Shown here: piece by piece, positions 8,340 through 17,363 of the stretch
How positions within the stretch are numbered: position 1 is the first letter of the stretch
Layout: each line of letters begins with the position of its first letter
Assembly (NCBI RefSeq): GCF_000176235.1
Contig: NZ_ACZV01000005.1
Coordinates: 2,232,001 to 2,296,000 of the forward strand
DNA: 64,000 nt
Origin: Vibrio orientalis CIP 102891 = ATCC 33934
GTDB taxonomy: Bacteria > Pseudomonadota > Gammaproteobacteria > Enterobacterales > Vibrionaceae
Direction: 5' to 3'
Notes under the pieces: model-generated
What the model was told of the DNA's origin: nothing
Database searches by the model: none
What the model saw: the letters and a program-made list of their open reading frames with translations, nothing else
Translations under genes and position numbers: made by a program

Positions 8340-8696
8340 CTAGAATGAAAGTACTTTGCCGGCGCTATGAAGCAATTCACCGAGCTCAGAATGCGTTAGT
8401 GACTGAGCATTAATGACCAAGTCAGCTTGCGCCAAACCCCTTTCTTCAAGAGAGCTCTGACAGACGAAAACCCGCTCGATGTCATACAGGTCAAAGAGTT
8501 TCATCATTGGCGAGTAGTCTTTACTTAAGATCTCAGCGGTTTGCTGACCGTGTAGCAACTGATAGACGCCATCACCCATAAAAACGACACAGATGTCTTC
8601 ACAGTACGCAGAAGCCGCTAGCAAAGCATCAACCCCTTCTCGACCCGAGGAAAGGCTATGCGGTGCACTGCGAAAGAGATAAGTTAACTGACTCAA
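8340..8696 (-). CDS. tusC: Sulfur relay protein TusC (DsrF family)
   Basis: 118 residues, DsrE/F fold: N-terminal YLFRSAPHSLSSGREGVDALLAAS and a central VVFMGDGVYQLLHGQ strand-loop typical of TusC. Non-catalytic subunit of the TusBCD complex. It overlaps tusD by 4 bp, so the pair is probably translationally coupled. Confidence 0.93.
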   Translation of the reverse strand: MSQLTYLFRSAPHSLSSGREGVDALLAASAYCEDICVVFMGDGVYQLLHGQQTAEILSKDYSPMMKLFDLYDIERVFVCQSSLEERGLAQADLVINAQSLTHSELGELLHSAGKVLSF

Positions 8697-9088
8697 AACT
8701 GTACGACCCTATCTTGGACTAACATCGCTTCCGCCAAGCTACCTAAGCCAGCTTGATGAAAACCTTCGGCTAAGTTGCTTTGACTCAAGCCATGTTGATT
8801 GGCTTCATCTTGGCTAACAATGCCACGACGCAGCGCAGCTGCAACACAGGTTTCAAGACGAACATTATGGTCGTGAGCAAGCTCCTGCCACGCTTTAACA
8901 AGGTCAAACTCATCATTAGCAGGTACGGTCAACGCGCTGCCGTTAGTCACGCCATCTTGATAGAAAAAAACGCTGACCAAGGTATGGCCTTTAGCAATCA
9001 CAGCTTGAGCAAACTGATAGGCACTACGCGCAGATTGACTACCGTAGACCGAGCCATTCACCACTAAGGTGTAAGTCAATTGACTCAA
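8693..9088 (-). CDS. tusD: Sulfurtransferase TusD (DsrE family)
   Basis: 131 residues; E. coli TusD is 128. Starts MSQLTYTLVVNGSVYGSQSARSAYQFA. The active-site cysteine is in RLETCVAAALRRGI, matching the sulfur-accepting Cys of E. coli TusD. The start overlaps the end of the yheO-like gene by 4 bp, making yheO-tusD-tusC-tusB one compact operon. Confidence 0.94.
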   Translation of the reverse strand: MSQLTYTLVVNGSVYGSQSARSAYQFAQAVIAKGHTLVSVFFYQDGVTNGSALTVPANDEFDLVKAWQELAHDHNVRLETCVAAALRRGIVSQDEANQHGLSQSNLAEGFHQAGLGSLAEAMLVQDRVVQF

Positions 9089-9807
9089 CTCTCTTCATCC
9101 TCAGTTTTACGTTGGCGGATATATAGATAGACGGTGTGCTTAGAGATATTCAAGCGATCGGCGACACGGTTAATCGCATCTTTAATATCGAAGATACCTT
9201 TATCGTATAGCTCCATGACGATTTGACGATTCTTAGTATTGTTCGACACTGACTTATCGGCGTTGATTTCTTCAATCGTACGTTCAACCGTTTGATCCAC
9301 TAGCTCTTCCACGTCACTAGCAAAGTTGACCGACGATGCGGCTTGCTTGGCCTCTTCCGTTGGCATGAACGATTGCAGAACCTGAGAAAAAGGTGCATCC
9401 AGATTAACGTTGATACAAAGCAAACCAATCACGCGGTTTTCACCGTTGCGGATAGCAACTGTGATTGACTTCATCAATACGCCACCTTTCGCTCGGGTAA
9501 AATACGAACGAGAAAAGTTGCGCTCTGAACCTTCAATATCACGCAGCATTTTTAATGCTAAGTCAGTGATTGGCGAACCAACTTGACGACCGGTGTTCTC
9601 ACCATTGGCGATTTTGATCGCTGAGGTGTTCAAGTCTTCAAGCGAGTGAAGAACGATTTCACAAAACGGACCGATGAGACTCGCAATCCCATCAACAACC
9701 GCTTCATAAGATCTAAGAATAATTTTGTCGTGCTCACTAAATGGCATCACATTAACAGATTCCATTTCGAGCAGCATATCCGTGTTTACTGTTTCTGTAG
9801 TTGTCAC
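9085..9807 (-). CDS. yheO: YheO-like PAS/HTH transcriptional regulator
   Basis: 240 residues. An N-terminal YheO-like PAS domain (about residues 25-140; DGIASLIGPFCEIVLHSLEDL, RNGENRVIGLLCINVNLD) is followed by a C-terminal DauR/HTH_22-type helix-turn-helix (RQIVMELYDKGIFDIKDAINRVADRLNISKHTVYLYIRQ split over residues about 197-232). It is probably a ligand- or redox-responsive DNA-binding protein; targets are unknown. It heads the tusDCB operon, as yheO does in E. coli. Confidence 0.88.
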   Translation of the reverse strand: MTTTETVNTDMLLEMESVNVMPFSEHDKIILRSYEAVVDGIASLIGPFCEIVLHSLEDLNTSAIKIANGENTGRQVGSPITDLALKMLRDIEGSERNFSRSYFTRAKGGVLMKSITVAIRNGENRVIGLLCINVNLDAPFSQVLQSFMPTEEAKQAASSVNFASDVEELVDQTVERTIEEINADKSVSNNTKNRQIVMELYDKGIFDIKDAINRVADRLNISKHTVYLYIRQRKTEDEES

Positions 9808-9943
9808 TTCTTTAAGCCTTAGAGCGAAAAATCAACAAATTGGTGTAAGTTTATCAGAAATTTTGAAGAGCACACCTAGCTAACCTGTCATCTAGTGATT
9901 TAGAACAAAAAATTCGTTAGTTATGTTTCATCAGAGCGAGAAA

Positions 9944-9973
9944 TAAAAAAGGCTTGGAATCATCCAAGCCTTT
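9944..9973 (-). terminator. fkpA terminator
   Basis: Hairpin GGCTTGG / CCAAGCC followed on the minus strand by TTTTTTATTT, about 20 bp after the fkpA stop. Confidence 0.85.
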
Positions 9974-9993
9974 AACATGTTCGCTATTTAAGC

Positions 9994-10779
9994 TTATTGA
10001 GCTGCTTCACCGTTATCGATTTTCAGCAGTTCAACTTCAAACACTAGAGTAGAGTTTGCAGGAATAGTCGGTGTATCTTGCTCACCGTATGCAAGCTCTG
10101 GCGGAATAACAAACTTGAACTTAGAACCAACAGGCATTAGCTGAACGCCTTCCGTCCAACCAGGGATCACACGGTTAAGTGGGAAAGTTGCTGGCTCGCC
10201 GCGATCGTAAGAACTATCGAATTGAGTACCGTCGATCAAAGTACCTTTGTAGTGTACTTGGACGGTATCAGTATCTTTTGGCTGCTCACCTTCTGCTGGT
10301 GTCATTACTTGGTAAAGTAGACCAGACTCAGTCTTCACTACGCCTTCTTGCTTTTCAAACTCAGCGCGGAAGTTATCGCCTTCAGTCTTAGCTGCTGCTG
10401 CTTTCTCAGCCGCTTGCTTTTGCATTGTTTCTGCAACGCGCTTGTCTAGCGCTTCTAAAGCGGCACGAGTTTCTTCTTCGTTTAGCTCAGGGTTACCCGC
10501 AAATACGTGCTCAATACCTTTCAATACAAGATCTTTATTAAGCGTAATGCCAATCTCGTTTGGCTTATCTAAGCTTGTATTTAGGTAGTTTGCGAAAGAG
10601 ACACCAATTGCGTAAGCCGCTTTGTCATCTTCTGTTTTAAAGTGAACCGCTTTACCTGTTTCCGCCTGAACTTGCTCTACTGCAGGTGCTGCGTCTGTTT
10701 TAGGTTCTTCTTCTTTTTGACAGCCAGCAGCCAGTGCTACAGTTGCAGCAAGCAGTGACACTTTAAAAATTGATTTCAT
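9994..10779 (-). CDS. fkpA: FKBP-type peptidyl-prolyl isomerase FkpA/Mip, predicted lipoprotein
   Basis: 261 residues. Helical N-terminal dimerisation domain (about residues 50-145) and C-terminal FKBP domain (about 150-255; VQVHYKGTLIDGTQFDSSYDRG, NRVIPGWTEGVQLMPVG, ELAYGEQDTPTIPANSTLVFEVELL) match FkpA. E. coli FkpA is a soluble periplasmic chaperone, but here the signal peptide ends LAAGCQKEEE, a good lipobox with Cys at about residue 20, so an outer-membrane-anchored form as in Mip-like relatives is predicted. Divergent from the WD40 gene. Confidence 0.93.
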   Translation of the reverse strand: MKSIFKVSLLAATVALAAGCQKEEEPKTDAAPAVEQVQAETGKAVHFKTEDDKAAYAIGVSFANYLNTSLDKPNEIGITLNKDLVLKGIEHVFAGNPELNEEETRAALEALDKRVAETMQKQAAEKAAAAKTEGDNFRAEFEKQEGVVKTESGLLYQVMTPAEGEQPKDTDTVQVHYKGTLIDGTQFDSSYDRGEPATFPLNRVIPGWTEGVQLMPVGSKFKFVIPPELAYGEQDTPTIPANSTLVFEVELLKIDNGEAAQ

Positions 10780-10909
10780 TTAACTCTCCAGTTGAGACTT
10801 TTGTCTTTGTGCACAGTTCTTTAAGAAAGACTGGTACACATTCGCATGTTGTACCAATATAACCAATATGCGTTTTAATTAAACGTAAACAAGCGGATAT
10901 TTGGACTTA

Positions 10910-11890
10910 ATGCGTATAATTTTTAACTCACTAATCATTGTGGTTGTCATCTTTTCGTTAAATGGGTGTTTTTTCTCCACCCAAGATGCACAACGTTGGA
11001 CCATCGAGCCTCAAGGCACCACCAGCTTTGCATTCAGCCGAGATGCACGCTTTGCCCTACTCTACTCCAGAGAACACCAGTTGGTTCTTTGGGATCTCAT
11101 TGAGAGCCAGGAGCTTGCTTCGTTAGGTCCACAAGATCCTCAATCAAGTACGGTTTCGCAAATTCGAATCTCGGATAACGGCCGCTTTGCCGTCACCGCA
11201 ACCCAAATAAACTTTGCGGTTTGGGACTTAGCGTGGACTCAAGCTCAAGGCTTATGGTCTATTTCTGATGGATTAATCCGTGACATTGATATCGCAAGTA
11301 ACGGGGACCAAGTATTACTCGGTCTCTCAAATGGCAAAGCCATCTACGTAAACTTAGTCACCGGACGACGTCTAGAGTTCCTTGCCCACAACGAAAAAGT
11401 CAATTCCGTGGCTCTTTCTCCTAATGGCCGCTTTGCGTTGTCAGGAGGAAACGACTATAAAGCCTACCTTTGGAACACCGATACAGGGCAAATCATTCAC
11501 ACCTTTGAGCATGAGCAAAGAGTCAATCGAGTCGCCCTACAGCGTGATGGTCAGTTAGCCTTTACTTCTGACGGCGGCAACCAAGCGATTGTCTGGGAGC
11601 TACCATCGGGGAAAAAGCTTTCTCAATTAAGTAGCTTTTCGCGCCAGCTTATTTTCTCTACCGCGCGCTTTTCTGATGACGGTCAGTACTTAGTGACTGG
11701 CACGCCATCGAGCAGAATCATGGTGTGGAACACCCAAACAGGCAAAAGGGTCGATGGTTTTGAAGCGGAGCCACTAAAAGATACTCGCCCTCCTCGCGCA
11801 GTGGTGTATGATGCAGCCTTTGATAGCCAGAACCGCGTCATTACCGGCACATCCGCTGGCATAGCCCAAGCTTGGGACGTGGACTATTAA
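10910..11890 (+). CDS. WD40-repeat lipoprotein
   Basis: 326 residues from the ATG at 10910; an in-frame TTG nine bases upstream is possible. An N-terminal hydrophobic segment ends SLNGCFFS, a probable lipobox, so mature protein would be a lipoprotein. The rest is a beta-propeller of about six to seven WD-type repeats with endings such as HQLVLWDL, INFAVWDLAW, YKAYLWNTDTG, NQAIVWELPSG, SRIMVWNTQTG and GIAQAWDVDY. No enzyme motif is visible; a scaffold for protein interaction is inferred. It lies between fkpA (divergent) and slyX (19 bp downstream, same strand). Confidence 0.85.
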   Translation: MRIIFNSLIIVVVIFSLNGCFFSTQDAQRWTIEPQGTTSFAFSRDARFALLYSREHQLVLWDLIESQELASLGPQDPQSSTVSQIRISDNGRFAVTATQINFAVWDLAWTQAQGLWSISDGLIRDIDIASNGDQVLLGLSNGKAIYVNLVTGRRLEFLAHNEKVNSVALSPNGRFALSGGNDYKAYLWNTDTGQIIHTFEHEQRVNRVALQRDGQLAFTSDGGNQAIVWELPSGKKLSQLSSFSRQLIFSTARFSDDGQYLVTGTPSSRIMVWNTQTGKRVDGFEAEPLKDTRPPRAVVYDAAFDSQNRVITGTSAGIAQAWDVDY

Positions 11891-11909
11891 CAACGAAGAA
11901 CCGTTAGCG

Positions 11910-12137
11910 ATGACAGAAAAGCGAATTGAACAGTTAGAAAGCCGTGTAAATGACCTAGAGTGTCAGTTAGCTTTCCAAGAGCAAACTATTGAAGAATTGA
12001 ATGATGCGCTGAGTCAGCAGCAACTACTGATCGCCAAAATGCGCGATCAGATGAAGTATGTGGTTGGCAAAGTGAAGAATATGGACTCTTCGAATCTTGC
12101 CGATCAATCTGAAGAGACGCCTCCTCCTCACTACTAG
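11910..12137 (+). CDS. slyX: SlyX family protein
   Basis: 75 residues, nearly all heptad coiled coil (KRIEQLESRVNDLECQLAFQEQTIEELNDAL) with the characteristic proline-histidine-tyrosine tail PPPHY. E. coli slyX also lies beside fkpA. Biochemical role is unknown. Confidence 0.93.
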   Translation: MTEKRIEQLESRVNDLECQLAFQEQTIEELNDALSQQQLLIAKMRDQMKYVVGKVKNMDSSNLADQSEETPPPHY

Positions 12138-12159
12138 TCGTTACTTAGCAATTCCAAAG

Positions 12160-12345
12160 CTAACTAAATATATAGGCAATAACAGCACCAGCGACGACCA
12201 AACAGCCGCCAATTCGACGTAATTGGTTATCAGGCTGTTGACTCATTTCAGCAACCATACGGCGCCAACCATTGGGTGCGAGCAGTGGGCCTAATCCCTC
12301 GACGATAAGTACTAGCCCAAATGCTAGCCATAATGAGTTCGACAT
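12160..12345 (-). CDS. DUF2065 (YjeT-like) inner-membrane protein
   Basis: 61 residues from the Met at 12345 (MSNSLWLAFGLVLIVEGLGPLLAP). The upstream Met at 12390 would place the start inside the hflC terminator hairpin, so it is not used. Two membrane helices (about residues 3-19 and 43-60) flank a WRRMVAEMSQQPDNQLRRIGG loop, as in E. coli YjeT, also adjacent to hflC. Function unknown. Confidence 0.85.
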   Translation of the reverse strand: MSNSLWLAFGLVLIVEGLGPLLAPNGWRRMVAEMSQQPDNQLRRIGGCLVVAGAVIAYIFS

Positions 12346-12368
12346 AGTTAACCTGCTTATATTAGAAA

Positions 12369-12400
12369 CAAAAAATAAAGGCTCCATCAAGGAGCCTTTA
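12369..12400 (-). terminator. Terminator after hflC
   Basis: Hairpin AAAGGCTCC / GGAGCCTTT, with TTATTTTTTG following on the minus strand, about 18 bp after the hflC stop. The DUF2065 gene lies just beyond and may be fed by read-through. Confidence 0.8.
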
Positions 12401-12417
12401 TCGTAGCTGAATAGCGA

Positions 12418-13395
12418 TTACTTCGCTGGTACGCCGTTGGCGTTATTCATGTATTGGAAGAAGTCACTCTTCGGATCCAATACTAGAATATCACTCTTAT
12501 TGCTGAACGATTTCTCGTACGCTTTCAAAGAACGAACAAAGCCGAAGAACTCAGCGTCTTTATTGTAAGCATCAGCGTAGATCTTCGCTGCTTTTGCATC
12601 CGCTTCACCGCGTGTTACACGCGCTGTCTTATCTGCTTCAGCAAGAACCGTTGCGACTTCTAGCTCAGCTTGTGCACGAATAACTTCTGCACGCTCACGA
12701 CCTTGAGAACGGTGCTTACGAGCTACTGACTCACGCTCTGCACGCATACGCTTGTAGATTGAATCACTGATGTTGTCAGGAAGGTTGATCTTCTTCATAC
12801 GGAAATCAACAATCTCAACACCTAAGTCCGTTAGCGCGCTATCACGTGTACCTTCCAGTACGTTTTCCATGATCTTGTCACGCTCACCATCAATCTCTAA
12901 TGCTTCTTTTGCCGCTTCAGTGGTGACTTCTTCGCTGTCTACGCTATCAGGTAGAACATCGGTATTACGTGGACCAGACACAATCTGTTTGATTTCACGT
13001 GCACCGATTTCAGAACGAAGAACGTCCGTCACTTTACGCTCAAGTAGCGCTTCAGCAGTCAGAACATTACCGCCACCAGTGGTCAGATAGAAACGACCGA
13101 AATCTTCGATACGCCACTTAACGTAAGTATCGATGATTACGTCTTTTTTCTCTGACGTTACGAAACGGTCAGAACGACCATCCATTGTTTGAATACGTGC
13201 ATCAAGTGTTTTTACACGGTCAAACAGAGGCATTTTGAAATGAAGACCAGGTTCGTAAATCTTCGATACGCCATTGTCATCTAGGACACGGCCGAATCGG
13301 ATTACTAGGCCTCGTTCACCCTCTTGGATAACGAATACTGACATCAGCAACAATGCAATCGTTACGACTAATACAGGGATCATTAACTTACGCAT
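12418..13395 (-). CDS. hflC: FtsH protease modulator HflC
   Basis: 325 residues. One N-terminal membrane anchor (about residues 5-22), then an SPFH/prohibitin domain (EGERGLVIRFGRVLDD, GLHFKMPLFDRVKTLDARIQT) and a helical region with ERESVARKHRSQGRERAEVIRAQAE. HflC forms a large periplasm-facing cage with HflK around FtsH and moderates its proteolysis of membrane proteins. It starts 2 bp after the hflK stop. Confidence 0.96.
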   Translation of the reverse strand: MRKLMIPVLVVTIALLLMSVFVIQEGERGLVIRFGRVLDDNGVSKIYEPGLHFKMPLFDRVKTLDARIQTMDGRSDRFVTSEKKDVIIDTYVKWRIEDFGRFYLTTGGGNVLTAEALLERKVTDVLRSEIGAREIKQIVSGPRNTDVLPDSVDSEEVTTEAAKEALEIDGERDKIMENVLEGTRDSALTDLGVEIVDFRMKKINLPDNISDSIYKRMRAERESVARKHRSQGRERAEVIRAQAELEVATVLAEADKTARVTRGEADAKAAKIYADAYNKDAEFFGFVRSLKAYEKSFSNKSDILVLDPKSDFFQYMNNANGVPAK

Positions 13396-13397
13396 TC

Positions 13398-14588
13398 TTA
13401 ATATCTCCCTTGACGTGAACCAGTTGTACGAGATTGCGAGTCTGAAGTTGTGTCATTTGACTTGGTTTCAAGCTCAATTTGGTCGTAAGCAGAAGTCGAC
13501 TTCGTTTTACGTTTGGTTTGAGATTGTCCTTCACCCGCTAACTTGTCGATTGGCAAGTAGAGTAGGTTGCCACTTGACTCTGAATCGATCAGAACCTTCG
13601 AAGTATTGCTGTAGACTTCTTCCATCGTATCTAGGTACAGACGGTTACGAGTAACTTCTGGAGCCGCTTGATATTCAGGTAGCAGTTTCTCAAACTGAGC
13701 CACTTGACCCAATGCTTCGTTTACAACGCGCTCAGAGTAACCTAGTGCTTCTTTCTTCAGACGTTCAGCACGACCTGTCGCTTTAGGAAGAATGTCGTTA
13801 CGGTAAGCTTCTGCTTCACGTTCGAAACGCTCTTCATCCTCACGAGCCGCGATAGCATCATCGAATGCATCTTTAACTTGCTCAGGTGGACGTGCAGACT
13901 GGAAGTTGACGTCAACGATGACAACACCCATGTCGTAGCTATCAATAATTGCATTCAACGTTTCTTGCGTGCTTTGACGAATTTGTTGACGACCACTTGT
14001 CAGGATACTATCCATCAAAGAGTCACCCACAACTGCACGTAGCGCAGAATCAGTCGCTTGGCGTAAGCTGTCGTCTGCATTAGTCACGCGGAACAGGTAT
14101 TTGTATGGGTCAGCAACACGGTACTGGACATCCATTGCAACCGTCACAACGTTTTCATCTTTAGTCAGCATTAGACCTGATGAACGAAGCGAACGAATTG
14201 CCTGAACGTTAACGGCCTCATACTCGTCAATAAAACGAGGACGCCAGTTAAGACCAGGATCGACCACGCGATCATATTTACCTAGGCGTAGTACTACACC
14301 ACGCTCAGCTTCACCGATAGTGTAAAAGCCTGCAAAGAACCAAATGGCTATTGCGATTGCTGCGATAACACCAAAACCTAGTGCACCACCGCCGCCACCA
14401 ATAGACGATCCTTTACCACCTTTGCCACCAAACTTTCCACCCAGTTTCTGACTCAGTTTATTAAACACTTCGTCCAAGTCTGGCGGTCCTTGATCACGGC
14501 CACCTTTGTTACCACGATTATTATTACCCCAAGGGTCATTATCGCGGCCATTGTTGCCGTTGTTATTACCAGGCTCATTCCACGCCAT
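13398..14588 (-). CDS. hflK: FtsH protease modulator HflK
   Basis: 396 residues. The Asn/Gly-rich cytosolic N-terminus (about 1-65), a membrane helix (about 68-87, ALGFGVIAAIAIAIWFFAGF) and an SPFH domain beginning EAERGVVLRLGKYDRVVDPG are typical of HflK. Partner of HflC in the FtsH-HflKC supercomplex. Located 45 bp after hflX. Confidence 0.96.
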   Translation of the reverse strand: MAWNEPGNNNGNNGRDNDPWGNNNRGNKGGRDQGPPDLDEVFNKLSQKLGGKFGGKGGKGSSIGGGGGALGFGVIAAIAIAIWFFAGFYTIGEAERGVVLRLGKYDRVVDPGLNWRPRFIDEYEAVNVQAIRSLRSSGLMLTKDENVVTVAMDVQYRVADPYKYLFRVTNADDSLRQATDSALRAVVGDSLMDSILTSGRQQIRQSTQETLNAIIDSYDMGVVIVDVNFQSARPPEQVKDAFDDAIAAREDEERFEREAEAYRNDILPKATGRAERLKKEALGYSERVVNEALGQVAQFEKLLPEYQAAPEVTRNRLYLDTMEEVYSNTSKVLIDSESSGNLLYLPIDKLAGEGQSQTKRKTKSTSAYDQIELETKSNDTTSDSQSRTTGSRQGRY

Positions 14589-14633
14589 TAGAAAGCTCCA
14601 TCATTTGATATGACGTTATACTGTAGCAGTCAT

Positions 14634-15923
14634 TTAAGTAACTATAAAGTCACGTAAAACTGCCTCATCTCTTTTTTCAAGTCTAGACCAATCCGCCTGT
14701 TGCATACGAACTTCAATCAACAGGTTACCTTCCTGGTCATATTCTTCTCGTTGAATACACTTCATCTGAAAGAATGTACTACGAAGTCTGCCTTGATGTT
14801 GTGGCGGAATTCGCATTTGGTGCTGAACCATTTGACTTGCCAAACGTTCAGTCAGCGCGTCAAACAAGAGTTCAATCCCCTTGCCTTCCATTGCTGAAAC
14901 CCAAACCGTTTGAGGGACACCTTCGTCATCCCTATCGATTCGAGGGTTCTGACCTTCGAGGTTATCGATCTTGTTCATGACAACCAACGCCGGAATTTCA
15001 TCCGCGTCGATTTCAGCTAGTACTTCATGAACAGCTTGAATATTCTCACGAAAACGCTCATCACTGGCATCAACAACATGTAACAAAATGTCAGCTTCTT
15101 GCGTTTCTTGAAGTGTTGCTTTAAACGCAGCAACCAAATCGTGTGGTAAGTGTCGAATGAAACCTACCGTGTCAGCCAAAATAGCCGGACCGACATCTGA
15201 CAACTCGATCTTACGCAAGGTAGGATCCAAGGTAGCAAACAGTTGGTCAGCAGCATACACGCCTGCTTCGGTGATTCGGTTAAATAGCGTCGACTTCCCA
15301 GCGTTGGTATAACCCACGAGGGACACAGTCGGGATTTCCGCTCGACTTCTTGCTCGGCGACCTTGTTCACGTTGTTTAGCCACTTTCTCTAAACGACGTA
15401 ATATCGTCTTAATACGTACACGCAATAAACGTCGGTCAGTTTCTAGCTGAGTTTCACCTGGACCACGTAAACCAATACCACCTTTCTGTCTTTCAAGGTG
15501 CGTCCAACCACGAATTAATCGAGTAGAGATATGGCGTAGCTGAGCAAGTTCGACTTGTAGCTTACCTTCGTGGGTACGGGCACGCTGAGCAAAGATATCA
15601 AGGATTAGACCAGTACGATCTAGTACGCGACATTTACACAACGCTTCGAGGTTACGTTCTTGGGCAGGAGAGAGGGAGTGATTAAAAATCACAATATCAG
15701 CACCAGCTAATTGCACGGCTTGTGCAATCTCCTGAGCTTTGCCCTCTCCGACATAGTATTTAGGGTGTGGTGACTGGCGACTTCCTGTTACAACTTGTAA
15801 CGTAGAAACGCCAGCAGAAGAGACCAGCATCTCAAATTCACTGAGATCTTCCCACTCCCCTTCTTGCGTGAAGTTGATATGAACAAGTACGGCTCGCTCA
15901 CCGGCTTCATAACGGTCAAACAA
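14634..15923 (-). CDS. hflX: Ribosome-splitting GTPase HflX
   Basis: 429 residues. N-terminal HflX domain (about 20-190, with GGIGLRGPGETQLETDRR), then a GTPase domain with G1 GYTNAGKSTL near residue 201, G3 DTVGFIRHLPHDLV and G4 NKID. HflX binds the 50S subunit and splits stalled or stressed 70S ribosomes. It follows hfq by 40 bp in the conserved miaA-hfq-hflX-hflK-hflC block. Confidence 0.97.
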   Translation of the reverse strand: MFDRYEAGERAVLVHINFTQEGEWEDLSEFEMLVSSAGVSTLQVVTGSRQSPHPKYYVGEGKAQEIAQAVQLAGADIVIFNHSLSPAQERNLEALCKCRVLDRTGLILDIFAQRARTHEGKLQVELAQLRHISTRLIRGWTHLERQKGGIGLRGPGETQLETDRRLLRVRIKTILRRLEKVAKQREQGRRARSRAEIPTVSLVGYTNAGKSTLFNRITEAGVYAADQLFATLDPTLRKIELSDVGPAILADTVGFIRHLPHDLVAAFKATLQETQEADILLHVVDASDERFRENIQAVHEVLAEIDADEIPALVVMNKIDNLEGQNPRIDRDDEGVPQTVWVSAMEGKGIELLFDALTERLASQMVQHQMRIPPQHQGRLRSTFFQMKCIQREEYDQEGNLLIEVRMQQADWSRLEKRDEAVLRDFIVT

Positions 15924-15963
15924 GCAATCAACTCCTTAAAAACTAAATAGGTAATTCAGAAAA

Positions 15964-16224
15964 TTAATCTTCTGATTTCTCTGGACGATCACCTTGTGGA
16001 CGATCACCGCTGTGGTGGCTCACTGGACGAGCAGGAACTACCGTAGAAATAGCGTGCTTATACACCATTTGGTTAACTGTATTTTTCAGCAAGATAACAA
16101 ATTGGTCAAAAGACTCGATCTGACCTTGTAGTTTAATTCCGTTTACAAGGTAGATAGATACTGGAATACGTTCACGACGTAATGCATTTAAGAATGGGTC
16201 TTGTAAAGATTGCCCCTTAGCCAT
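15964..16224 (-). CDS. hfq: RNA chaperone Hfq
   Basis: 86 residues; the Sm-like core (residues 1-65) is canonical: MAKGQSLQDPFLNALRRERI, GIKLQGQIESFDQFVILLKN and MVYKHAISTVVPARPV, with the proximal-face YKH motif. The C-terminal tail is short and acidic/basic (HHSGDRPQGDRPEKSED), like other vibrios and shorter than in E. coli (102 residues). It pairs small RNAs with mRNA targets, relevant to the candidate small RNA at 39465-39528. The 188-bp gap to miaA shows no promoter I would defend. Confidence 0.98.
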   Translation of the reverse strand: MAKGQSLQDPFLNALRRERIPVSIYLVNGIKLQGQIESFDQFVILLKNTVNQMVYKHAISTVVPARPVSHHSGDRPQGDRPEKSED

Positions 16225-16412
16225 TTTTATTTTCCTTATTTTGTAATTTTGTTTTAGTTATTTAGCTAGTGGTGCGCTGCACAAAGTATGCGGCCTTTGC
16301 TCTGAGCTAAACGAATAAAATAACACCCTGTCGTTACCTGTTATGACGACTTTAAACCGAAATTTCAAGTAACAGATCCTTTACAGGGTACATTCACGCA
16401 AAAGCGATCACA

Positions 16413-17363
16413 TTATACACAGCTAAAACCTTCTGATGCTATTGCATTTGAAACAGTTTCTAGCGCGTGTTCAATGTTCTCACTATCTAACCAAGTTAAA
16501 TCATCCCAGCTGCGTAACCAGGTGATTTGTCGCTTGGCCAATTGACGAGTTGCACAGACACCTTTAAAGATAGCGTCATCTAACGTGCAATTCCCGTCCA
16601 AATAGTCCCACATCTGTCTGTAGCCAACACAACGAATCGACGGTAGATCCGGGTGAAGATCGTCACGAGCATAAAGTGCTCGCATTTCATCTTCAAAACC
16701 CGCTTCTAGTATTTTCTCGTAGCGTAGTTCAATTCGACGATGGAGCTCAGCCCTTTCCTTGGGAGCTATTGCAAACTGTTTAACTCGATAAGGCAGACTT
16801 TCGCCTTTGGTTTGAGTTAACTCAGTAAGAGTTTTACCTGAAATTCGATAAACTTCCAATGCCCTAGACAATCTTTGTGGATCATTGGGATGAATTCTCT
16901 CAGCGGAAACAGGATCAATCTCTTTCAGTTCATCGTGGAGCTTATCCCAGCCACCAGTCAATGCTTCTTGCTCAATTTGCTGACGGATCTCTGGATTCGC
17001 AGCCGGAAGAGGTGATAAGCCTTCCAACAATGCTTTGTAGTAAAGCATTGTGCCCCCCACTAATAGCGGGATCTTGCCCTGCTCAACGATTTTGTTCATT
17101 TCATTCAACGCATCACGGCGAAAATCAGCAACTGAATAGGCTTCACGAGGATCCAGAATATCGATCAAGCGATGTGGTGCTTGTGCTTGCTCCTCGGCAT
17201 CTGGCTTCGCGGTACCAATGTCCATTCCTTTGTAGATCAACGCTGAGTCGACCGAAATAATTTCAACCGGGTATCTCTTTCTTAGGCGAATGGCTAAATC
17301 TGTTTTGCCTGATGCGGTCGGCCCCATTAAAAACAGAGCCAAAGGTAATTCTTTGTTTTTCAT
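16413..17363 (-). CDS. miaA: tRNA dimethylallyltransferase MiaA
   Basis: 316 residues. P-loop GPTASGKT at residues 14-21, then VDSALIYKGMDIGTAKP and the tRNA-binding segment RCVGYRQMWDYL. It adds a dimethylallyl group to A37 of tRNAs reading UNN codons. The start overlaps the mutL stop by 4 bp. Confidence 0.97.
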   Translation of the reverse strand: MKNKELPLALFLMGPTASGKTDLAIRLRKRYPVEIISVDSALIYKGMDIGTAKPDAEEQAQAPHRLIDILDPREAYSVADFRRDALNEMNKIVEQGKIPLLVGGTMLYYKALLEGLSPLPAANPEIRQQIEQEALTGGWDKLHDELKEIDPVSAERIHPNDPQRLSRALEVYRISGKTLTELTQTKGESLPYRVKQFAIAPKERAELHRRIELRYEKILEAGFEDEMRALYARDDLHPDLPSIRCVGYRQMWDYLDGNCTLDDAIFKGVCATRQLAKRQITWLRSWDDLTWLDSENIEHALETVSNAIASEGFSCV

